From CALDTK01 sp965213735 (lineage in GTDB: Bacteria > Bacteroidota > Bacteroidia > Chitinophagales > Saprospiraceae), in the NCBI GenBank assembly GCA_965213735.1, contig CBDCAB010000005.1, forward strand, positions 310,001 through 374,000: 64,000 nt of DNA, written 5' to 3'. The notes under the pieces were generated by a model. It saw only the letters and a list, made by a program, of their open reading frames with translations, made no database searches and was not told where the DNA came from. This document shows, one piece after another, positions 19,730 through 29,800 of this stretch. Numbering within the stretch: the stretch's first letter is position 1; each line of letters starts with the position of its first letter. Made by a program: the position numbers and the translations under genes.

Positions 19730-22700
19730 CTAGAGCTTCACAAAGCGCGTGAGCACTGATCGTCCGTGGTCGGTAGTGGTTTTCACGGAGTACAATCCAC
19801 TCGGCAAAGCGTCTACATGTATGGTCGCTCTATTTGAGGCGGTCGCACCCAGTTCGACGTGAAACTGCTGTCCACTAAGTGTGTGGACTGAAATGTCGGA
19901 CCAAGCAATTCGTTCAGTTCGAGCCAAACCATGTATCGTAACGCTAACGGCATCTGTTGCCGGATTCGGCGTCAACGTCACTGTTAGTGCGTCACGCATG
20001 GCATCATCTTGGGTCGCTCGTGCCCGCTTAGACCGCTGTTCGAGTTCGCCTGATGCGCACTCATCCAGATGCACAGGGAGGAAATAATCCTGCTCAGACC
20101 TCAGATAGCCCCACTCGCCTTCGCCATATTCAGGAAAAGTATACAGGTCAGACTCACGATCCACTTCAGGATTGCCGAAGTGCATGAGGAAGTGATGGTT
20201 TCCAAGTGGTATGCGAGCATAGCTCACAAAACCTCCCTCGATGTACTGTAGCTCCTCTTGTAGCTCACCGCCATAAACTGCGACGAGGTGATCCTGAAAT
20301 TCGAGTTCCTGATCGAAATAGTGTTCGATGCTGTAGTAACTGTACACTTCATCGCTTCCTTCACAGTAGACGTAAGTTTCGCCTGGGTGCGGGTTGGTGA
20401 TGAAATTATTGCACTCTTCAGCCAAGTCGACACACAGCGAGGACGAGCAGAGGGTGTTATTACCATCAGCATCTAGACACTTTATGTCGAATCGGAAGCA
20501 AGCCTCGCGATGATCGGTGTAGCGGGTGTAGTCGAATTGCATGTCACCGACCTCAATGACGGTGCCATTCTTAGTGTAGTTGAGATTCCACTGTGGTCCC
20601 CCCGCCGCAAAGTTTGAAAGCACGCCTGTTTCTGTCCACATTTGCACTTGATGTATACTATCACAGCCCAACGGTAGCTGCAATTCAACGCCTTTCAGAT
20701 GGATCGTTACGGGATTATTAGTGCAAAGGGCGGAGGTAGCATCAACATCGTAGGTCACTTCACCACCACACGAAACGTTTCCACATTCTCCCTCCAATCC
20801 TTTCGGCCCGGATCCTAAACAGGCAGTGGTTTCGTAGCAAACGATGTCGCTTCCACTGTTACAGAAGCTAAGCGTCATGCAAGCCTCAGAGGGATTAATA
20901 CTATCCTGAACAGCAACAAGAACTTCCACGTTGTAGGAGTCTCCGCCTTCCAGCGTAATTATCGGGTCGGTAATAAAGTCAGCATTAGAAATCCTAACTG
21001 GGTTATTACCACACAATTCTGCGTCTCCTGGTTCTGGATTCGTGGTATGGAAGTTCAGGTAGAAGTATTGCATGTCCGGATTTTCACCGTAGCGACACAC
21101 GGTATTTTCGGCGATGAGGATTGGGCCGGTGCAGGATGCTGGCACACACTCTACGCAGAAACCTTCGACATTGATTTCGCATGACTCTCCCGACGGCAAG
21201 GCGTACTCCACCATCAGTGAGTACTCCCCATTGCCACAGTTGAGGTAGTCTACCCAGTCTTCGACACGAGAATTTGTACCTGAAGGCGGATTGCAACCAG
21301 CTGGCGTAGTCCCTGATGATGAGATGAACTGCCATGACCAACTGCTAAATTGACTAAATGTACCTGCACTAAGCACGCTGGGTAGATTCTCACAGTCAAG
21401 GATACAGCCTGTGAGGATGTTTGGCAGAGTCAGGCCTGGAACAAATACGCCATTAGAAGGATCTGACGAACATTCTTGGACATTTGAAGCCCTCGCCGTG
21501 ACGAATGAAGCAGCTGTTGAAGCGGGCACCAAAAATTGTGACGAACCCCGTAAAGCCAATGTTCCACTTAAATACCAGTCAACCTCAGCCCCATTTAAGG
21601 TCAGAAATAAAACTTGCGAAGGGTCACATTCCAAAATTGACGTGATAACAGGAGGCTCAGGCACCTCCAACACTGCAAACTCCTCAGTCGATTCTTGGCA
21701 TACAAAGGTGCCGTCTAGCACGACGACGGAAAGTCGATTCGCAGCTCCACTCACATTTAGCAAGCTGCTCACAGCAGGATCAGTCAAATCCAATGTCCGC
21801 AGTATGGTTTGGGTAGGCTGTAACTGGTTATCAATTACAGTACCGTTGAGCACTAGCTGGTAGGTAAATGCCGTACTTGCTGGGGCTAGCACTGTATACG
21901 TAACCACCTCATTAGCGCAGTACTGAGCTTCAGGTACATTGAGGGGTAGCAGCAACGCTGGGTCTACGTCCACCGATTGGCTAACTTCAAACTGACATCC
22001 CGCTGCGTCCTCCACATGTAGCTGCACAAAGGCATCTGTACCCAAGATGATCTGCGGGGTGTTGCTCGGACCTGGCTGCCAAGTGTATGTGTAAGGTGCC
22101 GTACCGGGCTCTTGAGGGTCTGGTATAAACTCAACGAGTGCCTGTGAGTTGCATGCGTTTGGCGTCGCTACAAGGTCTCCCTCAAACTCGGAAGATGTAA
22201 CGGTAATTACTTGCTCTGTAGATACCCGGCACCCGAGCGAATTCATCGCAGTTAGGGTCACTGTGTACGTCCCTGGCATCGCGAACTCTTTAATTGGTTC
22301 GGCAAGCATGCTCGAAGAATTATCGCCAAAGTCCCAGTGGTATGTACTTGAAGGATCAACGTTCCCTACCAGTTCGAATAGGAACGGGGTGTTTTCGCAG
22401 ATCGTAGGGTTCATCTGATTGACACTAAATTCAGCAGTTGCCCGCGCTGGTAGTATTAGTGATTCACAATATTCCACCTGATACGGCTCACCAGGAGTGA
22501 CGTCCGGATGCATAAAAGTGGCCTGTGGCGACATGCAGATTTGGACCTCTGTGGCAACAGCGGGCTGGTTGATTGCAAATACTTCCGTGTTATCGCCACC
22601 GCTCGCTAGCACCGCACCCGATGCGGCCAGTCGGACCTCCCAATTGTAATCACCCTGAGCGATTTGATTTTCGAACACAACCTCAGTAAGATCTTCAACC

Positions 22701-25700
22701 CGTAAGAGATACTCACCCTCTTGGCTGCCTTCTCCGCACTCGAGCGCGTAATCCATGTGAGGGATGTAGGGGATCTCTACCAGTTTGGTCGTTTCTCCAC
22801 AGATGTAATCTCCCAGGTATGTCCCTTCGGCAAAGAAGTACAGTTCGTAAACTCCTGGATTAGTGAAGGTGCTGAAGGTGATGAACTCGTTAGTAAAATC
22901 TGCTATCTCCCCTCTTGTAAAACCTTCTTCCAGATTCACAGTTGACACACGGGTACCAAAAGTAGCACCTGAGAGTATTATGGCAGGATCGTTTCGAGGA
23001 TCAAAAAACGTACATACGCCTGTCTTGACAGAGTCCTTCGTCTCCACGTACGCCTCTATCACGCCTGGCGGCTTAGAGTTAACTCCGATAGGCCCTGGGT
23101 TGACGACGGTGATCTCGGGGCAAAGTCCTTCACAACCACTAGATGCGCAGTCATAGTCGAGCGGAACGAGTATGTCACGCGAACAGGTGAACTCCTCTCC
23201 ATCAATTGTATAGGTGCGAGTCAATGTAAGGACGTAACCACACTCGGCATCCGGGTCGATATGGTCGGTGAGCGAACTCAAATTGTCGCCTGCACCGATT
23301 AAGGTTGAAGTAGTTGAATCGCCATCGGGACAAACCCGAAACCACTCATAGTATCCTTCGGAGGCTGATGAGGATTGGGATGCGTAGAAGGTGACGTCAA
23401 CAGGGAGCGCCACATCGCGATCGCACCGCTCACCATGGTAGACCGTCGAAATCTCAATTCCAGGATTATAGAGGTACTGGATGGAACCATAGACCACCTC
23501 TTCTAGCAGGCAATCTGCGTACTGAATCGTCGCAACCACATTGGCAGGGCCGAAGCTTGGCAATGGCTGCGTGGGTAGTGGCGCAAAATCCCAGGTAAGG
23601 CCAGGTCCGTTATGGGTGAACACTTGCCCCGCCTGATCAGTGAGCACCCAATCGATGTTGCTCACGTCGAGCGTTGAATTTGGAGTTACTGTAAATAAAG
23701 CTTGGTCGTTTGTACATGTAGCTACAGGGAATACTTCCAAACTTGCCTCACCAACCGTCTCAAAAATGATTGGCTCGGTGGTCACTGAGAAGGGTTCTCC
23801 GCAGATCTCGTAATCCACGGTAACAGTGATGGGTTGGGTGAAATCCTCTATTAGATGAAATCGAATGCCAGCTTCTGCTGTGCCTTGACCATCTACCACG
23901 CTCCCCGCCTGATGAGGAGTGACTGTCCATTGATAGTCCGTCCCAGTCTCACATGGAGTCATCGTAGGACCACACGAAAGTATGAACACAGCGGGAGTTT
24001 CGCTATCGAGGCAAAGGCCATTGTCGTGTTCGATGCTGCCTGCCTGTACATCAAGCTCTGTGATGTCGACGATAAGTGGTGCACTCTCGCAGCCCGCGTC
24101 AACACGACGCACCTCAAGTTGGTAGGGTGGAGAATTACCCCACTCTACATTTACTTGAGCACCAGTTGCTGTAGTAGTACCGGAACTTACAAAGGTGCCT
24201 CCCGTTACCTCCCAGGTATAGGAGCTTGTAATTGGTTCGACAACATAGGTTGATACAGTATTGGGGCACACTTCCACTGGCCCATCTATATCCGTCGGCG
24301 CATCCGTCCGATTGACTAGGATCTGAAAGTCATCTTCACAAGTTTGAAGAGTGGTAACATCACCTGTCGTAGGATCTGTATATGTATAGTCAGATATCTC
24401 GAGGGTCAGCAGACCTGCTTGAGTTGCGGGTATCGTTATGGGTGACTGGTCATTAAAGTTGAGCGTGCCCGTAGCATTGCCAAGCTGATATGTTGCCGTA
24501 TAATCAGCTGCAGATGAGCCGGAGTAAGTTATGCTTATTTCATCTCCTACACAGATAGGAGCGTCAGAAACCATAAACCGAGGTATTCTATTGACCTCCA
24601 CGCTTCCTGTGGATTCACAACCGCCTAATGGATAGGTTATTATCACGCCGATTGTTCCCGTGACGCTTTGGGCACCAAAGTTAAAGCGGGCGCCTGCTAA
24701 GTGGTTTGTACTGGTGTAGGAGGGTGATATGTCGCTATAGCTCCACTGGTAAATCGCCCCTGGGATAGCGTGAGTTATCGCGGATGTTGATTGAAAGTCA
24801 TCTATGCAGGTAGGATCTACATTTATCTCCGCGGTAGAGCCTATAATTGGAACCTCAATTACAGTTGGTTGAATACAACCCGTGCAACCAGCTGGAGGTG
24901 TAAGAATTAGCTGGCCAGTGGTGGTCATGTCAACATCGTCCCACGTGACCGTAATCTCATCTCCAGTGGTGCTACTTACCATACCATTAATTGCCGACCA
25001 AGTGACATCTGGGCATATTGCCCCAGCACCATTGTCTAAATCGAGATTGTAGGTTAATGTGGAGTCCGCGCAGGCTACCTCCTGACAGAGCACCTCATAC
25101 CTCGGACCTTCTTCGACCACGACAGTAGCCATATCGACGACTTGTTCACATAGGCAAGGCGTCCGCACGAGCAACTCGATTGTGTGCTGGCCAGCGACTG
25201 TAAATTCATAGTCCAACACATTTCCGATTATTGTGACCCCGTTGACGCTCCAAACTAGTGTATTGTCATCTATAGGGAGATCGACTCCAAAGCTAAGAGA
25301 TTCGTTGCGACATATTTGGATCGTCTGATCGGCATCGTACACGCTGTTGGTGATGTTGTAGTTGGGTACATCCTCAATAAATCCAGTGTAGATGTATTCG
25401 TCGCTACAACCGGCTGCGGTCGTGACCGTAGCGCGAACAGTAAACGCCCCTAAACCGGTGTACAAGCCAGTCACGCTTTGCCCAGTTGTTGCGGATAGAG
25501 TAATTGGTCCAGTGGTTGACCAGACAACGTCGCCATCCGGACTAGCGGTAAAGACATCCGATTGATCTGGAAAGCAATGTACCAACCCGGAGCTTCCGCC
25601 GCTAGTTTCAGGGCAGTCATAGCCTGTTTCTGAAGTTATCAGCGCGTTGACCTCTGGTGCAACTGTAATTTGCAATGTTGCGGCAGAGCCTCCAAATGTA

Positions 25701-25981
25701 GCAGTGAGTTCTGTGGTGCCTGAAGCAAAGAAGTCGATGACGGCTTCGCCATTTGCGTTGACGAATACGTTGCCTAGGAGCGGGTCGGCCAGCTCCCAGG
25801 CTATTGCACCGCCGGGAACGGGTTCGAGATTGTAGGTAACGACATCCCCGAGGCATGGTTGGGCGTCAGTGGTCTCAATTACGCTCATTTGAGCGTAGGT
25901 ACTTGCGTAGCAAAGACTTGCAAGTAGAAGTAGCGTGACTGCCCTCAGTCGAGGCAGCACGGCGTGTAGTGTGTTGTTCAT
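19730..25981 (-). CDS. Giant secreted PKD-domain adhesin-like protein with T9SS type A sorting domain
   Basis: I prefer the ATG at 25981 (about 2083 residues), which opens a clear signal peptide (VTLLLLASLCYASTYAQ). The body is a chain of Ig/PKD-like beta-sandwich modules with paired cysteines, including a typical PKD domain with YHWDFGDNSS and GTYTVTLTA. Recurrent phrases such as YDWTV/YNWEV-type strands and VNPTCIDDF-like cysteine loops are found in many Saprospiria surface proteins. The C-terminus is a T9SS type A domain: LTPNPATDAVSVTIHG, then LPSGLYSVKTTTDHGRSVLTRFVKL split over the last strands. A terminator follows the stop. The likely role is adhesion or surface-matrix formation, inferred only from architecture. 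Confidence 0.85.
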   Translation of the reverse strand: MNNTLHAVLPRLRAVTLLLLASLCYASTYAQMSVIETTDAQPCLGDVVTYNLEPVPGGAIAWELADPLLGNVFVNANGEAVIDFFASGTTELTATFGGSAATLQITVAPEVNALITSETGYDCPETSGGSSGLVHCFPDQSDVFTASPDGDVVWSTTGPITLSATTGQSVTGLYTGLGAFTVRATVTTAAGCSDEYIYTGFIEDVPNYNITNSVYDADQTIQICRNESLSFGVDLPIDDNTLVWSVNGVTIIGNVLDYEFTVAGQHTIELLVRTPCLCEQVVDMATVVVEEGPRYEVLCQEVACADSTLTYNLDLDNGAGAICPDVTWSAINGMVSSTTGDEITVTWDDVDMTTTGQLILTPPAGCTGCIQPTVIEVPIIGSTAEINVDPTCIDDFQSTSAITHAIPGAIYQWSYSDISPSYTSTNHLAGARFNFGAQSVTGTIGVIITYPLGGCESTGSVEVNRIPRFMVSDAPICVGDEISITYSGSSAADYTATYQLGNATGTLNFNDQSPITIPATQAGLLTLEISDYTYTDPTTGDVTTLQTCEDDFQILVNRTDAPTDIDGPVEVCPNTVSTYVVEPITSSYTWEVTGGTFVSSGTTTATGAQVNVEWGNSPPYQLEVRRVDAGCESAPLIVDITELDVQAGSIEHDNGLCLDSETPAVFILSCGPTMTPCETGTDYQWTVTPHQAGSVVDGQGTAEAGIRFHLIEDFTQPITVTVDYEICGEPFSVTTEPIIFETVGEASLEVFPVATCTNDQALFTVTPNSTLDVSNIDWVLTDQAGQVFTHNGPGLTWDFAPLPTQPLPSFGPANVVATIQYADCLLEEVVYGSIQYLYNPGIEISTVYHGERCDRDVALPVDVTFYASQSSSASEGYYEWFRVCPDGDSTTSTLIGAGDNLSSLTDHIDPDAECGYVLTLTRTYTIDGEEFTCSRDILVPLDYDCASSGCEGLCPEITVVNPGPIGVNSKPPGVIEAYVETKDSVKTGVCTFFDPRNDPAIILSGATFGTRVSTVNLEEGFTRGEIADFTNEFITFSTFTNPGVYELYFFAEGTYLGDYICGETTKLVEIPYIPHMDYALECGEGSQEGEYLLRVEDLTEVVFENQIAQGDYNWEVRLAASGAVLASGGDNTEVFAINQPAVATEVQICMSPQATFMHPDVTPGEPYQVEYCESLILPARATAEFSVNQMNPTICENTPFLFELVGNVDPSSTYHWDFGDNSSSMLAEPIKEFAMPGTYTVTLTAMNSLGCRVSTEQVITVTSSEFEGDLVATPNACNSQALVEFIPDPQEPGTAPYTYTWQPGPSNTPQIILGTDAFVQLHVEDAAGCQFEVSQSVDVDPALLLPLNVPEAQYCANEVVTYTVLAPASTAFTYQLVLNGTVIDNQLQPTQTILRTLDLTDPAVSSLLNVSGAANRLSVVVLDGTFVCQESTEEFAVLEVPEPPVITSILECDPSQVLFLTLNGAEVDWYLSGTLALRGSSQFLVPASTAASFVTARASNVQECSSDPSNGVFVPGLTLPNILTGCILDCENLPSVLSAGTFSQFSSWSWQFISSSGTTPAGCNPPSGTNSRVEDWVDYLNCGNGEYSLMVEYALPSGESCEINVEGFCVECVPASCTGPILIAENTVCRYGENPDMQYFYLNFHTTNPEPGDAELCGNNPVRISNADFITDPIITLEGGDSYNVEVLVAVQDSINPSEACMTLSFCNSGSDIVCYETTACLGSGPKGLEGECGNVSCGGEVTYDVDATSALCTNNPVTIHLKGVELQLPLGCDSIHQVQMWTETGVLSNFAAGGPQWNLNYTKNGTVIEVGDMQFDYTRYTDHREACFRFDIKCLDADGNNTLCSSSLCVDLAEECNNFITNPHPGETYVYCEGSDEVYSYYSIEHYFDQELEFQDHLVAVYGGELQEELQYIEGGFVSYARIPLGNHHFLMHFGNPEVDRESDLYTFPEYGEGEWGYLRSEQDYFLPVHLDECASGELEQRSKRARATQDDAMRDALTVTLTPNPATDAVSVTIHGLARTERIAWSDISVHTLSGQQFHVELGATASNRATIHVDALPSGLYSVKTTTDHGRSVLTRFVKL

Positions 25982-26105
25982 GTTTTTGAAGTGTTGTTCG
26001 CAAAGCCACCCGCAACAGCGTATATTCACGAGCTAAATCTCTGTGCGTATCCGCCGCTGCATGAGCCTTCGATCAGCAATGCACCACAAACCTTGCCACT
26101 ACTTT

Positions 26106-28935
26106 ATGTTAAAAAAGTGTACATATATATCATCCCTATTGCTAATTACTTATGTATTTGCATCTCCTGTTTTTGCCCAATGCGACACACTCCCTGTCGC
26201 AACCCGGTGGGAGTCAACCTATCTTGACTACAGCTACGTCGACTTTCGAAGCGCAATCGCACGTAATGCACCACCCGTCATTATATTCCCTGACTCGCCA
26301 GCCGTAATCACCGCCAGCTCGGAGCACCTCTCAGTCATCTCATACCCTAACGGCAAGCCGAAGTATATCTTCAACGGGCACCAACTTCGCAGGGGCTCCG
26401 ACTACGGGCTACTAGCAGACGGTGTAGCAGTCGGCGCCGACTCCACAGGCGGTTCTAGATCCCTCGGTGAATCTGTATATCAACATACCATGCTGCCGCT
26501 GCCCGGTGACACGAATATCATTTACTTGTTTCACTGCCAGGCAAGTCGAACTCCTACCCGCCCCGCTGATAGTGCCTGGAGCAACAACCTACCTGCTTTT
26601 CTATCAATCTATGACGCGCGGCTTGATCGCTTTACCTTGCGCGACAGCATACTTCACGGACGTGCGACCGAAAGCTGGGCAGCCATTCGACACCCCGATG
26701 GCGAGAGCTGGTGGGTAGCCACCCGCGTGCACAGCCCCTCAGCCATACGAGTGTACCAGCTCAGCGCACAGGAACTACAGGCTGATGTGCACTCGTTGGG
26801 AGGATCAGAGTACGGGTGGCGAGGTACTGAGGAAATTAGCGGCATCGCATTCTCTCCTTCAGGCCTACATATTGGCTGGGCTGTGCGTGCCTCTTCACGG
26901 TACGACTCGATTGCTGGCGAGCATTGGGTGGCCGACTTTGACTGTTTGAGCGGGCGTGTTACGAATTTTGCACAACTTGACGACGATCTACGTGTAGGGG
27001 GGGGGGGGGAGCGTAGTTTTCTCACCGCAGGGTGGGTACCTCTACGGTATAAAAGATGATTCTACCGGCTTTATTTTCGACAATGACATTCACCGTTACC
27101 GCATTGATCTCCGCGGTGGTGGCAATCATGGCACTGCCGAGCACATCTTCAATACCGCACAAAATCTCGGGGTAGCTCTGGGTCCTGATGGCCGCGTGTA
27201 TGGCGGGCCTAACTCACGCCTGCGCTATATCGACAATCCCGACCGCTGGCAGGCGCTCACCGATCCGACTACCTATACCTACCCCGGCGGGGCAAGTGCC
27301 ACAACACTCCCGCCGGACCCGTGGGTCGCTCAGGGGCTCAATCCCCAACAGGCTGCGATTGACTTGCCGCTCTTGCGGCTGCCGCGGCTGGGAGGTGATA
27401 ACCTCGTGGCCTGTGGAGATACACTTGCTTATACTATACTCGAAAATTGCTATCAAGAACTCGCGCAGGTGTCCTATGAAGTCGGGCAGGGTATTACAGT
27501 TATTGATGACAATAAGCCGCTCCTTACGCTAGCCTTTGATACCCTCCATACGCTAGAAGAGGTACGCTACGTCGCCCTCGCCAACAGCCATCCCTGCCGC
27601 ACCTACCGCGACACCTTCTGGGTCTACGTCGAAGGCTGCGAGCAGACATGCGCACCAGTAACTACGGCAGCACAACTCACCGCATGCGACTCCGCACGCA
27701 TCCACGGCATCTGGCAAAGCAGCAGCGGCGACTACAGCCAGACCTTCCAATCCTTTAGCGGCTGTGACTCGACTAGCTTCATTAGCCTGAGCATCACATC
27801 TTCCGTGACAACCGCAGAGACCATCACCGCCTGCGACTCAACGCTAGTCCACGGCCAGTGGCAAAGCACAAGCGGCGACTACAGCCAGACCTTCCAATCC
27901 TTCACTGGCTGCGACTCCACCAGCACCATCAAGTTAAGCATCTCACCTTCCCTGGCTACAACAGAGAGCGTCACCGCCTGCGACTCCGCCTCCGTTCACG
28001 GCATCTGGCAAAGTACAAGCGGCGACTACAGCCAAACCTTTCGATCCTTTAGTGGCTGCGACTCGACTAGCACCATCAGCCTTAGCATCTCGCCCTCCGT
28101 ATCTACCTTAGGAAGCACTACCGCCTGCGATTCAACCCTAGTCCACGGTACCTGGCAAAGCACAAGCGGCGACTACAGTCAGACCTTCCAATCCTTTAGC
28201 GGCTGCGACTCGACTAGTACCATCAGCCTTAGCATCAGCTCCGTGCTGGAGACGGCTGAGGAAGTTATCGCCTGCGACTCCGCTCGCCTCGATGGGCAGT
28301 GGGTCTACCAGAGTGGGGAACATGAGCAGGCCTTTAACAGCGTGCAAGGCTGCGACTCTATCCATACCACCACCGTCACCATTCTCGACTCCCCAGCGCG
28401 ACCACCACTGCCTCAGGATACCCTACTCGCACAAGCAGAGGCCCTTCAGCTCTCCTTAGCCGCTGATCCTAACCTCGCCTACAACTGGCAACCCGAAGCA
28501 GCAGTCAACTGTGCCGACTGCGCACGAGTGGAGGTAGTGCCGAGCTTTGAAGGTCGACTCAGCGTAGAGGTCAGCGATGATCAGGGCTGTAGCACCCTCG
28601 CCGCGATGCTGGTGCTGCGTGCGCCCGAGCCTAGCAAGGAGCTGTGGGCACCTACTGCATTTTCACCCAATGGCGATGGCGTGAATGACAACTTCAGCAT
28701 TGCCCTGCCTGCCGGGGCTAGTCTCCTCAGCTGCACGGTGTATGATCGTTGGGGCAATTCCCTCAGCGCTGCTGTCGGTGTGCTCAATGCCCCTCCCGGC
28801 GAGCTGCTGCCGGTGTGGGATGGCACCTTCCGCGGCAAAACTGCCAATCCTGGTGTGTTTGTCTGGCAGGCTGAGTGGAGGGATAGGGATGGCATAGAGC
28901 AGCTGGCGACAGGGGAGGTGACATTGCTGAAATAG
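26106..28935 (+). CDS. T9SS type B surface protein, frame-disrupted by a G13 tract (phase-variable candidate)
   Basis: Two adjacent frames encode one protein. The first, from ATG 26106 with a signal peptide (ISSLLLITYVFASPVFAQ), runs into G13 at 26997-27009 and stops at 27059. The second frame continues the protein right after the tract (VVFSPQGGYLYGIKDD...) and reads to 28935. Twelve G residues would restore one 942-codon frame. The N-terminal half looks like a beta-propeller (GIAFSPSGLHIGWAVR, FSPQGGYLYGIKD). Five tandem 49-residue repeats follow, then a gliding-motility-type (type B) T9SS domain: WAPTAFSPNGDGVNDNF ... YDRWGN ... WDGTFRGK. As read, the product is truncated and lacks its secretion domain. 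An assembly or read error in the homopolymer cannot be excluded. Confidence 0.82.
26997..27009 (+). repeat. Mononucleotide G13 tract (contingency-locus candidate)
   Basis: Thirteen consecutive G residues lie inside the coding region and encode a short glycine run. The length is one more than a multiple of three relative to the frame that joins both halves of the protein, so 12 or 15 G would give an intact gene. Slipped-strand mispairing at such tracts is an established mechanism of phase variation. Confidence 0.85.
27679..28413 (+). repeat. Five tandem 147-bp coding repeats (49 aa each)
   Basis: Units begin at 27679, 27826, 27973, 28120 and 28267. Each encodes TACDS...HGxWQSTSGDYSQTF followed by QSFSGCDSTSTISLSIS or a close variant. 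The first four are nearly identical in protein and very similar in DNA; the fifth is diverged (SGEHEQAFNSVQGCDS). Paired cysteines in ACDS and GCDS suggest one small disulfide-bonded beta module per repeat. Confidence 0.9.
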
Positions 28936-28998
28936 CGATGGTCGTGCGGGTCTCCCGACCGGCATATCTTTGCGAAATCCGGCCCAACCAGCCCCCCC

Positions 28999-29799
28999 TC
29001 AATCCACCACAGCACCCTCCGGCATTGCCTGCACCTTACCACGAAAGATCGTCTGACGCGCCTGCAGCGAAGGAATCTCAGCACTGTGAAAACTCACCAT
29101 CCCGCGGAACTCTGCGTGATCAAGCATCACTCGATCATGACTCTTGAGCAGGTCGAAAAATGTCTGCCCACGGCAATCGAGGTAGCTTCCATCGAGATAG
29201 CCAGCTACCCGCGCCTCAATGAGCGATAGAACACCGATAATCGTCGTGCGCTGGAGACTCAAGCCCTGCTCAAAGCTCACTTTTTTTGCAAAAAAATCTC
29301 CGATACGGGCGCTGCCAATGCGCACATTGCCAGCCACTGTCGCCCCTCGTAAATCCAGTCTGCCATTCACGCGGACGCTCGGCAACATCAAATGCCCTTG
29401 CACCACCACATCATTGAATTCCAGATGATGAGCGAGCGAAAGACCGGCGAGTTGGCAGTCGGAGGCAAAGGTGCTGCCCATAAAACTCAGACTTCCACCC
29501 TGCACTTCACCGCCATCGCGCGTAGAAAACACAGGTGCTGCAAACTCGCAGTTGATAAAGCTCAGCACTGGCGGCAGTGCGTAGATAGTACCCGCAGCAG
29601 TGCTTGCCTCCGCAGTTGCTAGGTCGCTGAGGTAGACGGTATCCCGAAACACCTCGTTGCGATAGGTCATGGCTTTGGGGCTGGGTGAGGAGGCTAGTCC
29701 TGAAACGGCATTCGCCGGGGCTCCCGTTTGGGAGCAGCCCGGCGAACCCGTCCCAACGACGAGTAACACGAATGTTAGCGTAAGGAAGGAAAGTTGCAT
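28999..29799 (-). CDS. Pentapeptide-like/beta-helical exported lipoprotein
   Basis: A 266-residue protein with a hydrophobic leader (LTLTFVLLVVGTGSPGC); Cys22 could be the lipidation site, although SPGC is a poor lipobox. The mature part consists of repeating short beta-helix-like strands, for example LSFINCEFAAPVF, GSLSFMGSTFASDC, GRLDLRGATVAGNVRIG and VMLDHAEFRGMVSF, reminiscent of pentapeptide-repeat solenoids. It starts one base after the stop of the papain-like protease gene, so the two are almost certainly co-transcribed. It is the last gene of that unit and converges on the T9SS type B gene. Its function is unknown; a partner or substrate-binding subunit of the protease is an inference. 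Confidence 0.72.
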   Translation of the reverse strand: MQLSFLTLTFVLLVVGTGSPGCSQTGAPANAVSGLASSPSPKAMTYRNEVFRDTVYLSDLATAEASTAAGTIYALPPVLSFINCEFAAPVFSTRDGGEVQGGSLSFMGSTFASDCQLAGLSLAHHLEFNDVVVQGHLMLPSVRVNGRLDLRGATVAGNVRIGSARIGDFFAKKVSFEQGLSLQRTTIIGVLSLIEARVAGYLDGSYLDCRGQTFFDLLKSHDRVMLDHAEFRGMVSFHSAEIPSLQARQTIFRGKVQAMPEGAVVD

Positions 29800-29800
29800 G

